A DNA stretch of 64,000 nucleotides from Arthrobacter sp. V1I7 (GTDB taxonomy: Bacteria > Actinomycetota > Actinomycetes > Actinomycetales > Micrococcaceae), in contig NZ_JAUSYS010000001.1 of the NCBI RefSeq assembly GCF_030817015.1, positions 930,001 to 994,000 of the forward strand, read 5' to 3'. This document shows positions 1-8,781 of this stretch, piece after piece. The translations under genes and the position numbers were made by a program. How positions within the stretch are numbered: the first letter of the stretch is position 1; each line of letters opens with the position of its first letter. The notes under the pieces were generated by a model that made no database searches, was not told the origin of the DNA, and worked only from the letters and a program-made list of their open reading frames with translations.

Positions 1-691
1 GCAAAATGCATTGCCGGAAAACCTCGGTGCGCTGCTCGTCTCCGGCGGCCACACTGAAATGCTGCGGATCCGCAGCATTACCGACGACGTCGAACTGCTC
101 GGTTCCACAATCGACGATGCCGCCGGCGAAGCGTACGACAAGGTCGCGCGGCTGCTGGGCCTGGGATATCCCGGCGGGCCCGCCATCGACCGGCTGGCCC
201 GCACCGGCAATGCCAAGGCGATCCGATTCCCGCGCGGGCTCACCCAGCCCAAGTACATGGGAACGGCGGAGGAGCCGGGCCCGCACCGCTACGACTGGTC
301 CTTCAGCGGGCTCAAGACCGCCGTCGCCCGGTGCGTGGAGCAGTTCGAAGCGCGCGGCGAGACGGTTCCGGTGGCGGACATCGCCGCGGCCTTCCAGGAG
401 GCGGTGGTGGACGTGATCACGGCCAAGGCGGTGCTGGCCTGCCGTGAGAACGGCATCACCGAGCTGCTGCTGGGCGGCGGCGTGGCCGCGAACTCCCGGC
501 TGCGCCAGCTCACCGAACAGCGCTGCAGCGCGGCCGGGATCCGGCTGACGGTCCCGCCGCTTTCGCTGTGCACCGACAACGGCGCCATGGTCGCCGCCCT
601 CGGCGCACAGCTGGTGATGGCCGGGATTGCACCCAGCGGCATCAGCTTCGCGCCGGATTCGTCGCTGCCGGTCACCAGCGTTTCCGCCTGA
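1..691 (+). CDS. tsaD: tRNA threonylcarbamoyladenosine transferase TsaD, C-terminal part
   Basis: The gene enters from the left edge, with the reading frame open from base 2; about 229 C-terminal residues are present. TsaD transfers the threonylcarbamoyl group to A37 of ANN-decoding tRNAs in the cytoplasm, working with TsaB and TsaE. Visible family motifs are [32 protein letters not shown] and CTDNGAM, whose Asp belongs to the metal site. The N-terminal HxxxH metal motif lies outside the window. It converges on the carboxylate-amine ligase. In mycobacteria tsaD also lies just upstream of groES-groEL1, consistent with the groESL operon 6 kb downstream here. Confidence 0.95.
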   Translation, partial: QNALPENLGALLVSGGHTEMLRIRSITDDVELLGSTIDDAAGEAYDKVARLLGLGYPGGPAIDRLARTGNAKAIRFPRGLTQPKYMGTAEEPGPHRYDWSFSGLKTAVARCVEQFEARGETVPVADIAAAFQEAVVDVITAKAVLACRENGITELLLGGGVAANSRLRQLTEQRCSAAGIRLTVPPLSLCTDNGAMVAALGAQLVMAGIAPSGISFAPDSSLPVTSVSA

Positions 692-695
692 ACCC

Positions 696-729
696 GGCTC
701 CGGACCCGGAGCCCGTACCGGCTCCGGGC
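696..729. terminator. possible bidirectional terminator between tsaD and the ligase
   Basis: GGCTCCGG and CCGGAGCC form an 8-bp hairpin at 696-713, followed by a third CCGGCTCCGG copy. It lies between convergent genes. There is no T-run, so the call is tentative. Confidence 0.35.
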
Positions 730-754
730 TAGGCGCCGGTCCCGGAGGCCGTGG

Positions 755-1906
755 CTAGGCGTCGGGGCCCTTGCGCATCTGCTGGACGAGGTCCAGGACG
801 ACGGCGCGCAGGTCGCCGCCGTGCTCCGCGGCAACCCGGCGCTGCCGCTGGTAGCCGGCGCCGCGTTCGATGATTTTCAGGACGTCCGCCAGTTCGGCGC
901 TGCAGCCGAGCTTCGCCGCGACCGGCTCCAGCCGGTGGACCGTCTCGCGGAGGTGTTCGGTAACGAGCTGTTCGTTGCCGGCGGCGTCCAGGATGATGAT
1001 TGCTTCGACGCCGTAGCGGGCCGCCCGCCACTTGTTCTCCTGCACGTGCCACGGCGGCATGGTGGGGATGGTGCCCCCGTTGTCCAGTGTCGTGGAGAAC
1101 TCGTCGACGAGGCACTGCGTCAGGGCGGCGATGGCGCCGACTTCCTCCAAGGTGGCCAGGCCGTCGCAAATGCGCATCTCGATGGTGCCAAGGGCGGGGA
1201 CGGGACGGATGTCGCAGCGGATCTCGGACAGCGTGTCGATCACGCCCGTGGTGAACATGTCCTGGACATAGGACTCGTAGTCCTCCCAGCTGGAGAACTG
1301 GAACGGCAGGCCGGCGGTGGGCAGTTGCTGGAACATCAGGGCACGGTGCGAGGCGTAGCCGGTATCTTCGCCGCCCCAGAACGGGCTGGAGGCGGAGAGC
1401 GCCTGGAAGTGCGGGAAGTAGTTCACCAGGCCGTCGAGGACGGGAAGGGCCTTGTCCCGGCGGTCGAGTCCGACGTGCACGTGGACGCCGTAAATGACCA
1501 TCTGGCGGCCCCACCACTGGGTGCGGTCGATGAGCTTCGCGTAGCGCGCCTTGTCGGTCACGGGCTGGAGCTGCGGCGGGCTGAAAGGGTGGCTGCCGGC
1601 GCAGAAGACCTCGACGCCCATCGGGTCGGTGACGTCCCGGACCGCGGCCAGGGAGCTGCTGAGGTCCGCTTTCGCTTCCGCCACCGTGTTGCAGATCCCG
1701 GTGACCAGTTCCACGGTGTTCAGCAGCAGTTCCTGCTTGATGTGGGGGTGCTCGTCGTCCTCGTTAAGCTCGGGATGCGCGGCGGCAACCCCGCGGAGCA
1801 CCTCATTGGCCACCGAGGCGAGTTCGCCGGTTTCTGCGTCGACGAGGGCGAGCTCCCATTCCACACCAAGAGTTGATTGCCTGGATGAAGCGAAATCAAT
1901 CTTCAT
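755..1906 (-). CDS. YbdK-type carboxylate-amine ligase (glutamate--cysteine ligase family 2)
   Basis: The 383-residue protein belongs to the GCS2/YbdK family of ATP-dependent carboxylate-amine ligases, which form gamma-glutamyl-type amide bonds; some members have weak glutamate-cysteine ligase activity. The N-terminal LGVEWELALVD carries the glutamates expected at the ATP/metal site. GVHVHVGL and TIEMRICD are further family motifs. An ATG at 1906 is chosen because AAGGGA lies just upstream and MKIDFASS matches the usual short N-terminus; upstream in-frame codons give low-complexity sequence. A reverse-strand TAGAAT at 1996-2001 could be its -10 element. The physiological substrate is not evident. 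Actinobacteria of this group make mycothiol rather than glutathione, so another amine may be the acceptor (inference). Confidence 0.9.
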   Translation of the reverse strand: MKIDFASSRQSTLGVEWELALVDAETGELASVANEVLRGVAAAHPELNEDDEHPHIKQELLLNTVELVTGICNTVAEAKADLSSSLAAVRDVTDPMGVEVFCAGSHPFSPPQLQPVTDKARYAKLIDRTQWWGRQMVIYGVHVHVGLDRRDKALPVLDGLVNYFPHFQALSASSPFWGGEDTGYASHRALMFQQLPTAGLPFQFSSWEDYESYVQDMFTTGVIDTLSEIRCDIRPVPALGTIEMRICDGLATLEEVGAIAALTQCLVDEFSTTLDNGGTIPTMPPWHVQENKWRAARYGVEAIIILDAAGNEQLVTEHLRETVHRLEPVAAKLGCSAELADVLKIIERGAGYQRQRRVAAEHGGDLRAVVLDLVQQMRKGPDA

Positions 1907-2014
1907 GTGGTCCCTTCGCTGTTCTGCTGTCCGTTGCCGTGACCCCATCTGGCAGCGGCACTGGCAGGGCGGTTGGCGGGGGCAACGGTGGTCCAATTCT
2001 AGTGCAGGGGTAGC

Positions 2015-3784
2015 ATGGAGTCGGTGCCCAAGTTGCAGCGAAGAAGTGAAAGATTTCACAAAATGACGACGCACGCAGCAGTATTGGCGGCGCTTCTGGG
2101 GCTGGTGCTCGGAACAGCCTCTTGTTCCGGGCCGCCGACGCCGGAGCCTTCAGTTCGCCAGCCAACCCCGGAACAGACGGCCGCCGCACCGTCCCCCGAG
2201 TCTCCTTCCCCGACTCCTGCCGCCCCCGCGGACGGGCCCGGCATGGCCGGGTCCCTTCTGGACCCGGGATCCCGGCCGCTGGGCTGGGGGCCGCAGCAGC
2301 AGGACGCGGACGCGGCGCGCCGGGCCGTCGACGGCATGAGCCTCGAGCAACAGGCAGGGCAGGTCCTGCTTCCCTTCTACCCCGGGCTGGACCACGAGAC
2401 GCGCGCCTCGGACATGGAACGACTCCACCTGGCCGGCTCCATCATCATGGGCGACAACGTCCCGAAAACGTCCGGCGGTCAGGTGGACACCGGTGCGATG
2501 AGCGCTGTCACCCACAGGCTCCAGTCCGCCGCCACGGCGGACGGGCGCAGCTGGCCCGGCATGATCGCCGTGGACCAGGAAGGCGGGGCGGTGGCGCGGT
2601 TGCGTGCCCCGCTGACCGAGTGGCCGGCGCCGATGAGCTACGGCGCCGCGGGAAGCGGACCGCTGGCCAGCGAGGCCGGCCGGGCCGTGGCCTCCGAACT
2701 CTCCGCACTGGGCTTCAATGTCGACTTCGCCCCTACCGTCGACGTCACCATGGGACCCTCCGATCCGACCATAGGGGCACGGTCCATGTCCGGTAGTGCC
2801 GACACTGCAGCGGACCTCGGCGTCGCCTTCTCCCGGGGGATGCTGGCTGCGGGAATGCTGCCCGCGGCGAAGCATTTCCCCGGACACGGCTCCGTGAGCG
2901 TGGATTCGCACGAGGGCCTGCCCGTCCAGCCGGCCTCCCTGGACCAGCTCCGCGCCAAGGACCTGTTGCCCTTCCAGGCGGCCATCGATGCCGGGCTGCC
3001 CATGGTCATGACCGGCCATATCGCCGTGCCCGCCCTGGAACCGGGGGTGCCCGCGTCCGTGTCGAAAGCAGCGTACGCGGAGCTGCGCGGGATGGGGTTC
3101 CGCGGGGTGGCGGTGACGGACGCGCTCAACATGGGAGCGGTCAAGGACCGCTTTCCGCACGGTTCCGTTGCGCCGTTGGCCCTTGCCGCGGGTGCTGATC
3201 TGCTGCTCATGCCGGCCGACGTCGGAGCCGCCCATGCCGCGATCATCAGCTCGGTGCGGAGCGGCGCGCTGGCACCCGAACGGCTGGCCGAGGCCGCGCA
3301 GCGGGTCGTCACGATGATGGTCTGGCGAGGCCGGACCGGCGCTCCGAAGGGAAGCGAACCGGGAATCGGCACGGAAATCTCGCGGAAGGTTTCCGCGGCG
3401 GCGATCACCGTGCTGGCGGGCCCCTGCAGCGGGCCGATGGTGCCCCCGAGCGTGCGATTCACCGGCGGCACGGACCAGGACCGTTCCAGGTTCGCGGCCG
3501 CCGCCCGCGACGTCGGGATCAGCATCGGGGAGGGTCCCCTAGTGTCCCTGATCGGCTATGGCCGACCGCCAGCAGATCCGGAGGCACCCGTGGCGGATGT
3601 CGCGGTTACCCTCGATGCGCCGTGGGCGCTGGCCGCGTCGGCCGCCCCGGCAAAGATTGCCCTGTACGGCCGGAGCCAGGGCGCCTTCGACGCGCTGGCG
3701 GCCGTGCTCGCCGGAAAGGCCGCGGCGCCCGGGAAGCTTCCCGTCGCGGTCGGCGCGTATAACGCCGGGACTGGTTGCGGCTGA
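2015..3784 (+). CDS. glycoside hydrolase family 3 lipoprotein, NagZ-like
   Basis: The 589-residue secreted lipoprotein probably removes beta-linked N-acetylglucosamine from cell-wall fragments. The N-terminus has a basic stretch, a hydrophobic core and GTASC, a slightly degenerate lipobox with Cys near residue 37, followed by a Pro/Thr-rich linker. The GH3 barrel shows the NagZ signatures KHFPGHG, VDSHEGLP with the general acid/base His, and TDALNMGAV with the nucleophile Asp. About 150 further residues form a C-terminal alpha/beta domain. An alternative start at 2063 would shorten the n-region; AGGGG before 2015 favours the longer form. The likely role is peptidoglycan turnover outside the membrane. 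It is followed by the shikimate dehydrogenase-like gene, with no sign of shared function. Confidence 0.9.
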   Translation: MESVPKLQRRSERFHKMTTHAAVLAALLGLVLGTASCSGPPTPEPSVRQPTPEQTAAAPSPESPSPTPAAPADGPGMAGSLLDPGSRPLGWGPQQQDADAARRAVDGMSLEQQAGQVLLPFYPGLDHETRASDMERLHLAGSIIMGDNVPKTSGGQVDTGAMSAVTHRLQSAATADGRSWPGMIAVDQEGGAVARLRAPLTEWPAPMSYGAAGSGPLASEAGRAVASELSALGFNVDFAPTVDVTMGPSDPTIGARSMSGSADTAADLGVAFSRGMLAAGMLPAAKHFPGHGSVSVDSHEGLPVQPASLDQLRAKDLLPFQAAIDAGLPMVMTGHIAVPALEPGVPASVSKAAYAELRGMGFRGVAVTDALNMGAVKDRFPHGSVAPLALAAGADLLLMPADVGAAHAAIISSVRSGALAPERLAEAAQRVVTMMVWRGRTGAPKGSEPGIGTEISRKVSAAAITVLAGPCSGPMVPPSVRFTGGTDQDRSRFAAAARDVGISIGEGPLVSLIGYGRPPADPEAPVADVAVTLDAPWALAASAAPAKIALYGRSQGAFDALAAVLAGKAAAPGKLPVAVGAYNAGTGCG

Positions 3785-3816
3785 CCCGCTGAACCAATCC
3801 GGGGGCGCGGCTGGCG

Positions 3817-3822
3817 TTTAAT
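3817..3822 (+). promoter_or_regulatory. -10-like element 6 nt before GTG 3829
   Basis: TTTAAT lies 6 nt before the GTG. Position 2 is T rather than the conserved A, so this is a weaker member of the leaderless set. GGAGG sits inside the 6-nt spacer, too near the start to act as a normal ribosome binding site. Confidence 0.35.
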
Positions 3823-3828
3823 GGAGGC

Positions 3829-4659
3829 GTGCCCATTCTTAACAAAGACATGACCCTCTGCATCTCCCTCTCGGCCCGGCCGAGCAACAACGGGACGCGC
3901 TTCCACAACCATCTGTATGAACAGCTGGGCCTGAACTGGATTTACAAGGCTTTCGCACCCACAAATCTGGCCCAGGCGATCGCCGGGGTGCGGGGCCTGG
4001 GAATCCGCGGCTGCGCCGTGTCCATGCCGTACAAAGAGGATGTGATTGCCCTCGTGGACGTGATGGACCCGTCGGCCAAGGCGATCGACTCGGTCAACAC
4101 CATCGTCAACGACGGCGGTCGCCTCACCGCGTACAACACCGACTACACGGCGATTGAGCAGTTGCTGCGGCACCACGCCGTTCCCGCCGAGTACTCGGTG
4201 TGGCTCCGGGGCTCCGGCGGCATGGCCAAGGCAACCGCGGCGGCGCTGCGGGACGCCGGCTTCACGGACGTGACGGTGGTGGCGCGCAACGAGGCGGCGG
4301 GACGGTCGCTCGCGGAGCTCTACGGCTTTAAGTGGCTGTCCGAACTCCCGGACTCGGCGGGCCGCGGTACGGCAGAGATGCTCATCAACGTCACGCCGGT
4401 GGGAATGGCCGGCGGCCCCGACGCCGGTTCGCTGTCCTTCCCGCAGGACGCGGTGGACGCCGCGAAGGTGGTGTTCGACGTCGTTGCACTGCCCGCCGAA
4501 ACACCGCTCGTCAAAGCCGGCCGCGCCGCCGGCAAGACCGTGATCACCGGCGCCGAGGTGGCCACGATCCAGGCGCTGGAGCAGTTCGTGCTGTACACCG
4601 GGATCCGGCCCAGCGCCGAGCAGGTCCGTGCCGCCGAGGATTTCATGCGGGCACAGTAG
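3829..4659 (+). CDS. shikimate dehydrogenase-like protein, HI0607 (SDH-L) type
   Basis: The 276-residue protein has the shikimate/quinate dehydrogenase fold: an N-terminal substrate domain with SLSARPSNNGTRFHN and SMPYKED (catalytic Lys), NTDYTA (catalytic Asp), then a Rossmann domain with GSGGMAK. Substrate motifs differ from true AroE and match the HI0607/SDH-L subgroup, in which shikimate oxidation is slow and the natural substrate is unclear. It should therefore not be taken as the biosynthetic aroE. The GTG start at 3829 is preferred because alignment begins there; an ATG at 3850 is the alternative. It converges on the methyltransferase with 25 bp between stop codons. Confidence 0.85.
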   Translation: MPILNKDMTLCISLSARPSNNGTRFHNHLYEQLGLNWIYKAFAPTNLAQAIAGVRGLGIRGCAVSMPYKEDVIALVDVMDPSAKAIDSVNTIVNDGGRLTAYNTDYTAIEQLLRHHAVPAEYSVWLRGSGGMAKATAAALRDAGFTDVTVVARNEAAGRSLAELYGFKWLSELPDSAGRGTAEMLINVTPVGMAGGPDAGSLSFPQDAVDAAKVVFDVVALPAETPLVKAGRAAGKTVITGAEVATIQALEQFVLYTGIRPSAEQVRAAEDFMRAQ

Positions 4660-4684
4660 CCTGACCGCCCGGCAGGAAGGGCCT

Positions 4685-5947
4685 CTAGACGGGCTCCACC
4701 GAGATGGCCACCCGGTCCTCGCCGATCCTCGTGAGGACCAGGGTGGCCGCTTTTTTGCTCTTGTGTTTGCCGGCGGTGTTCTTCCCGCCCGTGTTCTTGC
4801 CGGCGGTGTTCTTCCCGCCCGGGAGGAGCTGCTTGCGCAGCTCCTCGGGCGTCACCGAGGTGCCGCGTTTCTTGATCTCCAGCACGCCGATGCCGCGGTC
4901 CTTGACCCACGCCTTGAGCGCTTTGACGTTGTAGGGCATCACTTCCAGGATCCGGTACGCCCGGGCGAACGGCGTGTCCACCTGTTCCGGTGCGCAGATG
5001 TAGGCGATGTGCTCGTCCACCAGGTGCCCGCCCAACTGGAGGGCGACGTCGGCCACCAGCCCGGCGCGGATGACGGCGCCGTCGGGCTCATAGAGATATC
5101 CCTCGACGGGGCCCACCGGGGCTGCCGGGCCGCCATCGAACTCCTCGGCGCTGGTCAGTTCGGCGGCGCCCTGCGGTCCGAGCAGCAAGGCGGCACGCCG
5201 GACGCCGGGACGCCGCACGGAGTTGAACCACAAGGCGACCTCGGTGACGTCCCCGCCGACCGAGACCCACTGCGCCTCGCAGCCCGTGGGCACCGCGTCA
5301 TGCGGCATTCCCGGACCCATCTTCACCCCGACAGCGAGACCGGAACCGGCCAGGGATTCCGCAAAGGACAGCGGCGGGGAGAAGTCCTCCGGATCCCAGA
5401 GCCGTTTGGTCCCGGAGGTGGACGTGGTGCGGCGGGCGGGATCCAGCCAGACGCCGTCGATTCCCGCCAGGGGCACGGCGGTGGCGTCGGCATGGACCAC
5501 GGTGGCGTTCCGGAACGGGATCAGGTTCATGGTGGCGCAGGCTGCCGTGGTCTCATCCTTCTCCACCGCGGTGACCCGGATGTCCAGGGACGCCAGCGCC
5601 ATCGCGTCGGCACCCAGGCCGCAGCCAAGGTCCGCCACGTGCCCGGTTCCGGCCTCCGCGAAGCGCTGCGCGTGCCGGGCCGCCACCGTGAGCCGGGTGG
5701 CCTGTTCCAGCCCCGCCTGGGTGAAGATCATCTGCCGGGCGAATTCACCGAACTTGGCCTCGGCCTTGGTCCGGAGCCGGGACTGCGTGAGCGCCGCCGA
5801 AACCAGTTCGGGGGAGTGGCCGGCCTTGCGGAGCGAGGCGTTGAGCCGGAATGCCTCATCCTCCCGGTACGGTCCCAGGGACGCCAGCAGTTCCCAGCCT
5901 TCGGGATTGAGGAGTGGGGCGATCTGGTCCTGCGGTGCGTCAGCCAT
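4685..5947 (-). CDS. class I SAM-dependent methyltransferase with THUMP-like C-terminal domain
   Basis: The 420-residue protein is of a conserved actinobacterial family. Residues 1-90 are a helical N-terminal region. The Rossmann methyltransferase core carries VADLGCGLGADAMA (SAM loop) and GVWLDPARR, where an NPPY-type motif would be expected. The C-terminal 90 residues form a THUMP-like domain, suggesting an RNA substrate (inference). A Lys/Gly/Asn/Thr-rich insert of about 25 residues near residue 385 is produced by a 30-bp tandem repeat. The ATG at 5947 has a -10-like TACGCT 7 nt upstream and no Shine-Dalgarno, so a leaderless mRNA is likely. It is divergent from the small membrane protein, with promoters about 30 bp apart. 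Confidence 0.85.
   Translation of the reverse strand: MADAPQDQIAPLLNPEGWELLASLGPYREDEAFRLNASLRKAGHSPELVSAALTQSRLRTKAEAKFGEFARQMIFTQAGLEQATRLTVAARHAQRFAEAGTGHVADLGCGLGADAMALASLDIRVTAVEKDETTAACATMNLIPFRNATVVHADATAVPLAGIDGVWLDPARRTTSTSGTKRLWDPEDFSPPLSFAESLAGSGLAVGVKMGPGMPHDAVPTGCEAQWVSVGGDVTEVALWFNSVRRPGVRRAALLLGPQGAAELTSAEEFDGGPAAPVGPVEGYLYEPDGAVIRAGLVADVALQLGGHLVDEHIAYICAPEQVDTPFARAYRILEVMPYNVKALKAWVKDRGIGVLEIKKRGTSVTPEELRKQLLPGGKNTAGKNTGGKNTAGKHKSKKAATLVLTRIGEDRVAISVEPV
4770..4822. repeat. 30-bp tandem repeat inside the methyltransferase gene
   Basis: Two copies begin at 4770 and 4800, period exactly 30 bp, the second incomplete. Because 30 is a multiple of three the frame is kept; each copy encodes GGKNTAGKNT-type sequence. 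Confidence 0.8.
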
Positions 5948-5954
5948 GGCATCA

Positions 5955-5960
5955 AGCGTA
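5955..5960 (-). promoter_or_regulatory. -10 element, probable leaderless promoter of the methyltransferase
   Basis: On the minus strand TACGCT (TANNNT) lies 7 nt before the ATG at 5947, placing the expected transcription start at or next to the start codon. Confidence 0.6.
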
Positions 5961-5990
5961 GTTCAGGCGCCGCTGCCCGGACGCGACGGC

Positions 5991-5996
5991 TAGGCT
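5991..5996 (+). promoter_or_regulatory. -10 element, probable leaderless promoter of the 117-aa membrane protein
   Basis: TAGGCT lies 7 nt before ATG 6004, with no Shine-Dalgarno between. Confidence 0.6.
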
Positions 5997-6003
5997 GGAC
6001 GGC

Positions 6004-6357
6004 ATGGATGACAGCGGCAGGGAAACCAGCAGGTTCGCCCGGCCGGCGCTGGTCGCGGGCCTCGTGACCGCCGTCGTCTGCGGGGCGCTACTGGTCATTA
6101 TCTTCTTCCTTGACTCCTTCAATGCCACCGTCTACTCGGTGGGTGGCAAAGACGTGCAGGACGCCACCGACGAAGCCCGCTCCATCCGCGAGAGCTACGC
6201 CGCCGCCCGGATCGGCGGTACCATCTTCCTGATCGTCGGCCTGGCGCTCGCCGCCGCCGGCGGCTTCCTGCTCTACCGGGACCGGAATGCTCCGGGCCGG
6301 AACGACGCCGGGGAAGACGGCGAGGACGTGGATTTCGAGGATCTCGGCGGACAGTAG
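6004..6357 (+). CDS. small membrane protein of unknown function
   Basis: The 117-residue protein has two predicted membrane segments, about residues 15-38 and 75-95. A roughly 35-residue loop lies between them, and the tail is acidic (EDGEDVDFEDL). I do not recognise a family with certainty; similar two-helix proteins are common next to the THUMP-like methyltransferase in related genomes as far as I recall. It is divergent from that gene and lies upstream of the groES control region. It appears to be transcribed alone from a leaderless promoter. Confidence 0.7.
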   Translation: MDDSGRETSRFARPALVAGLVTAVVCGALLVIIFFLDSFNATVYSVGGKDVQDATDEARSIRESYAAARIGGTIFLIVGLALAAAGGFLLYRDRNAPGRNDAGEDGEDVDFEDLGGQ

Positions 6358-6413
6358 GTTACGGGCGCCCGCCGTGTCGTGGTACCGGCCCCGCGTTCAC
6401 CTGCGACGTATTT

Positions 6414-6440
6414 CTGGCACTCGCCTTGACCGAGTGCTAA
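6414..6440 (+). promoter_or_regulatory. CIRCE operator 1 (HrcA site), distal
   Basis: CTGGCACTC, a 9-nt spacer and a perfect GAGTGCTAA right half match the CIRCE inverted repeat. The left half has mismatches at its first three positions. It covers the -35 hexamer of the groES promoter. Confidence 0.8.
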
Positions 6441-6454
6441 CCATTACATAGAGT
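6426..6454 (+). promoter_or_regulatory. groES-groL housekeeping-type promoter
   Basis: TTGACC at 6426-6431 and TAGAGT at 6449-6454 are separated by 17 bp. The predicted start near 6461 falls inside the second CIRCE, so HrcA bound there would block transcription. Confidence 0.75.
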
Positions 6455-6459
6455 CGTCG

Positions 6460-6486
6460 TTAGCACTCTCCCTAGGAGGGTGCTAA
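6460..6486 (+). promoter_or_regulatory. CIRCE operator 2 (HrcA site), proximal
   Basis: TTAGCACTC, 9 nt, then GGGTGCTAA: 17 of 18 positions match the CIRCE consensus. It overlaps the expected transcription start of groES. Confidence 0.9.
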
Positions 6487-6594
6487 CACCTGAAGCTCCA
6501 CAGCCTGGCTGCTGCCGGCACCGCGACGACGGTCTGTACGCCATGGCACAACAGCTTTAAAGTCCACGAATTTGCTGACGAATAGGAGAGGTCC

Positions 6595-6891
6595 TTGTCG
6601 GTCTCTATTAAGCCTCTTGAGGATCGTATTGTTGTCCGCCCGCTCGAAGCCGAGCAGACCACGGCTTCCGGCCTGGTCATCCCGGACTCCGCGCAGGAAA
6701 AGCCGCAGGAAGGTGAAGTTGTCGCAGTAGGCCTCGGCCGCATTGACGACAACGGCAACCGCGTTCCGATCGATGTCACCGTCGGCGACGTTGTCATCTA
6801 CTCCAAGTACGGCGGAACCGAAGTCAAGACCGGCGGCACCGAGTACCTCGTGCTGTCCGCCCGCGACGTTCTGGCGATCGTCGTAAAGTAA
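6595..6891 (+). CDS. groES: co-chaperonin GroES
   Basis: The 98-residue protein is full length for GroES. It forms the heptameric lid on the GroEL folding chamber in the cytoplasm. The N-terminal KPLEDRIVV and the mobile-loop region around [14 protein letters not shown] are typical. Translation begins at TTG 6595, with AGGAGAGG about 6 nt upstream. groL follows 76 bp later in the same direction, and the pair lies under one promoter with two CIRCE sites. Expression is therefore expected to rise on heat shock when HrcA loses activity (established for CIRCE systems). Confidence 0.97.
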   Translation: MSVSIKPLEDRIVVRPLEAEQTTASGLVIPDSAQEKPQEGEVVAVGLGRIDDNGNRVPIDVTVGDVVIYSKYGGTEVKTGGTEYLVLSARDVLAIVVK

Positions 6892-6955
6892 CTCTCTTGG
6901 ACCCCGCGCCGCCGATCCTTCTTTGACGGGTCCGTTGCGCGGGGTTCTGTCTTGA

Positions 6956-8578
<1,623 letters not shown>

Positions 8579-8623
8579 GGCGGGCCGCGGGCGCCTGCCG
8601 GCGCCGCAGCATTCTGAACACCA

Positions 8624-8662
8624 GGAAGGGCCGGACCAGCACAAAGCTGGTCCGGCCCTTCC
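8624..8662 (+). terminator. terminator of the groESL operon
   Basis: A perfect 17-bp stem (8624-8640 with 8646-8662) has a 5-nt loop, acaaa, and is followed by gctttat. It starts 46 bp after the groL stop codon. Confidence 0.85.
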
Positions 8663-8781
8663 GCTTTATCGGCCCCGGGAACGGCAGGGCCCGGAAGAGC
8701 CCGCGGCATTCCCTGTGATTGGCCAGACAAATTACGGTTCGGTAACGTTGATGCTTTGGAAACCGGCTGAAGGGTCTATTT

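Noticed and set aside
1551..2066. Plus-strand ORF opposite the carboxylate-amine ligase
   Set aside because: Composition is typical of an antisense shadow, and it overlaps a clear gene and its promoter.
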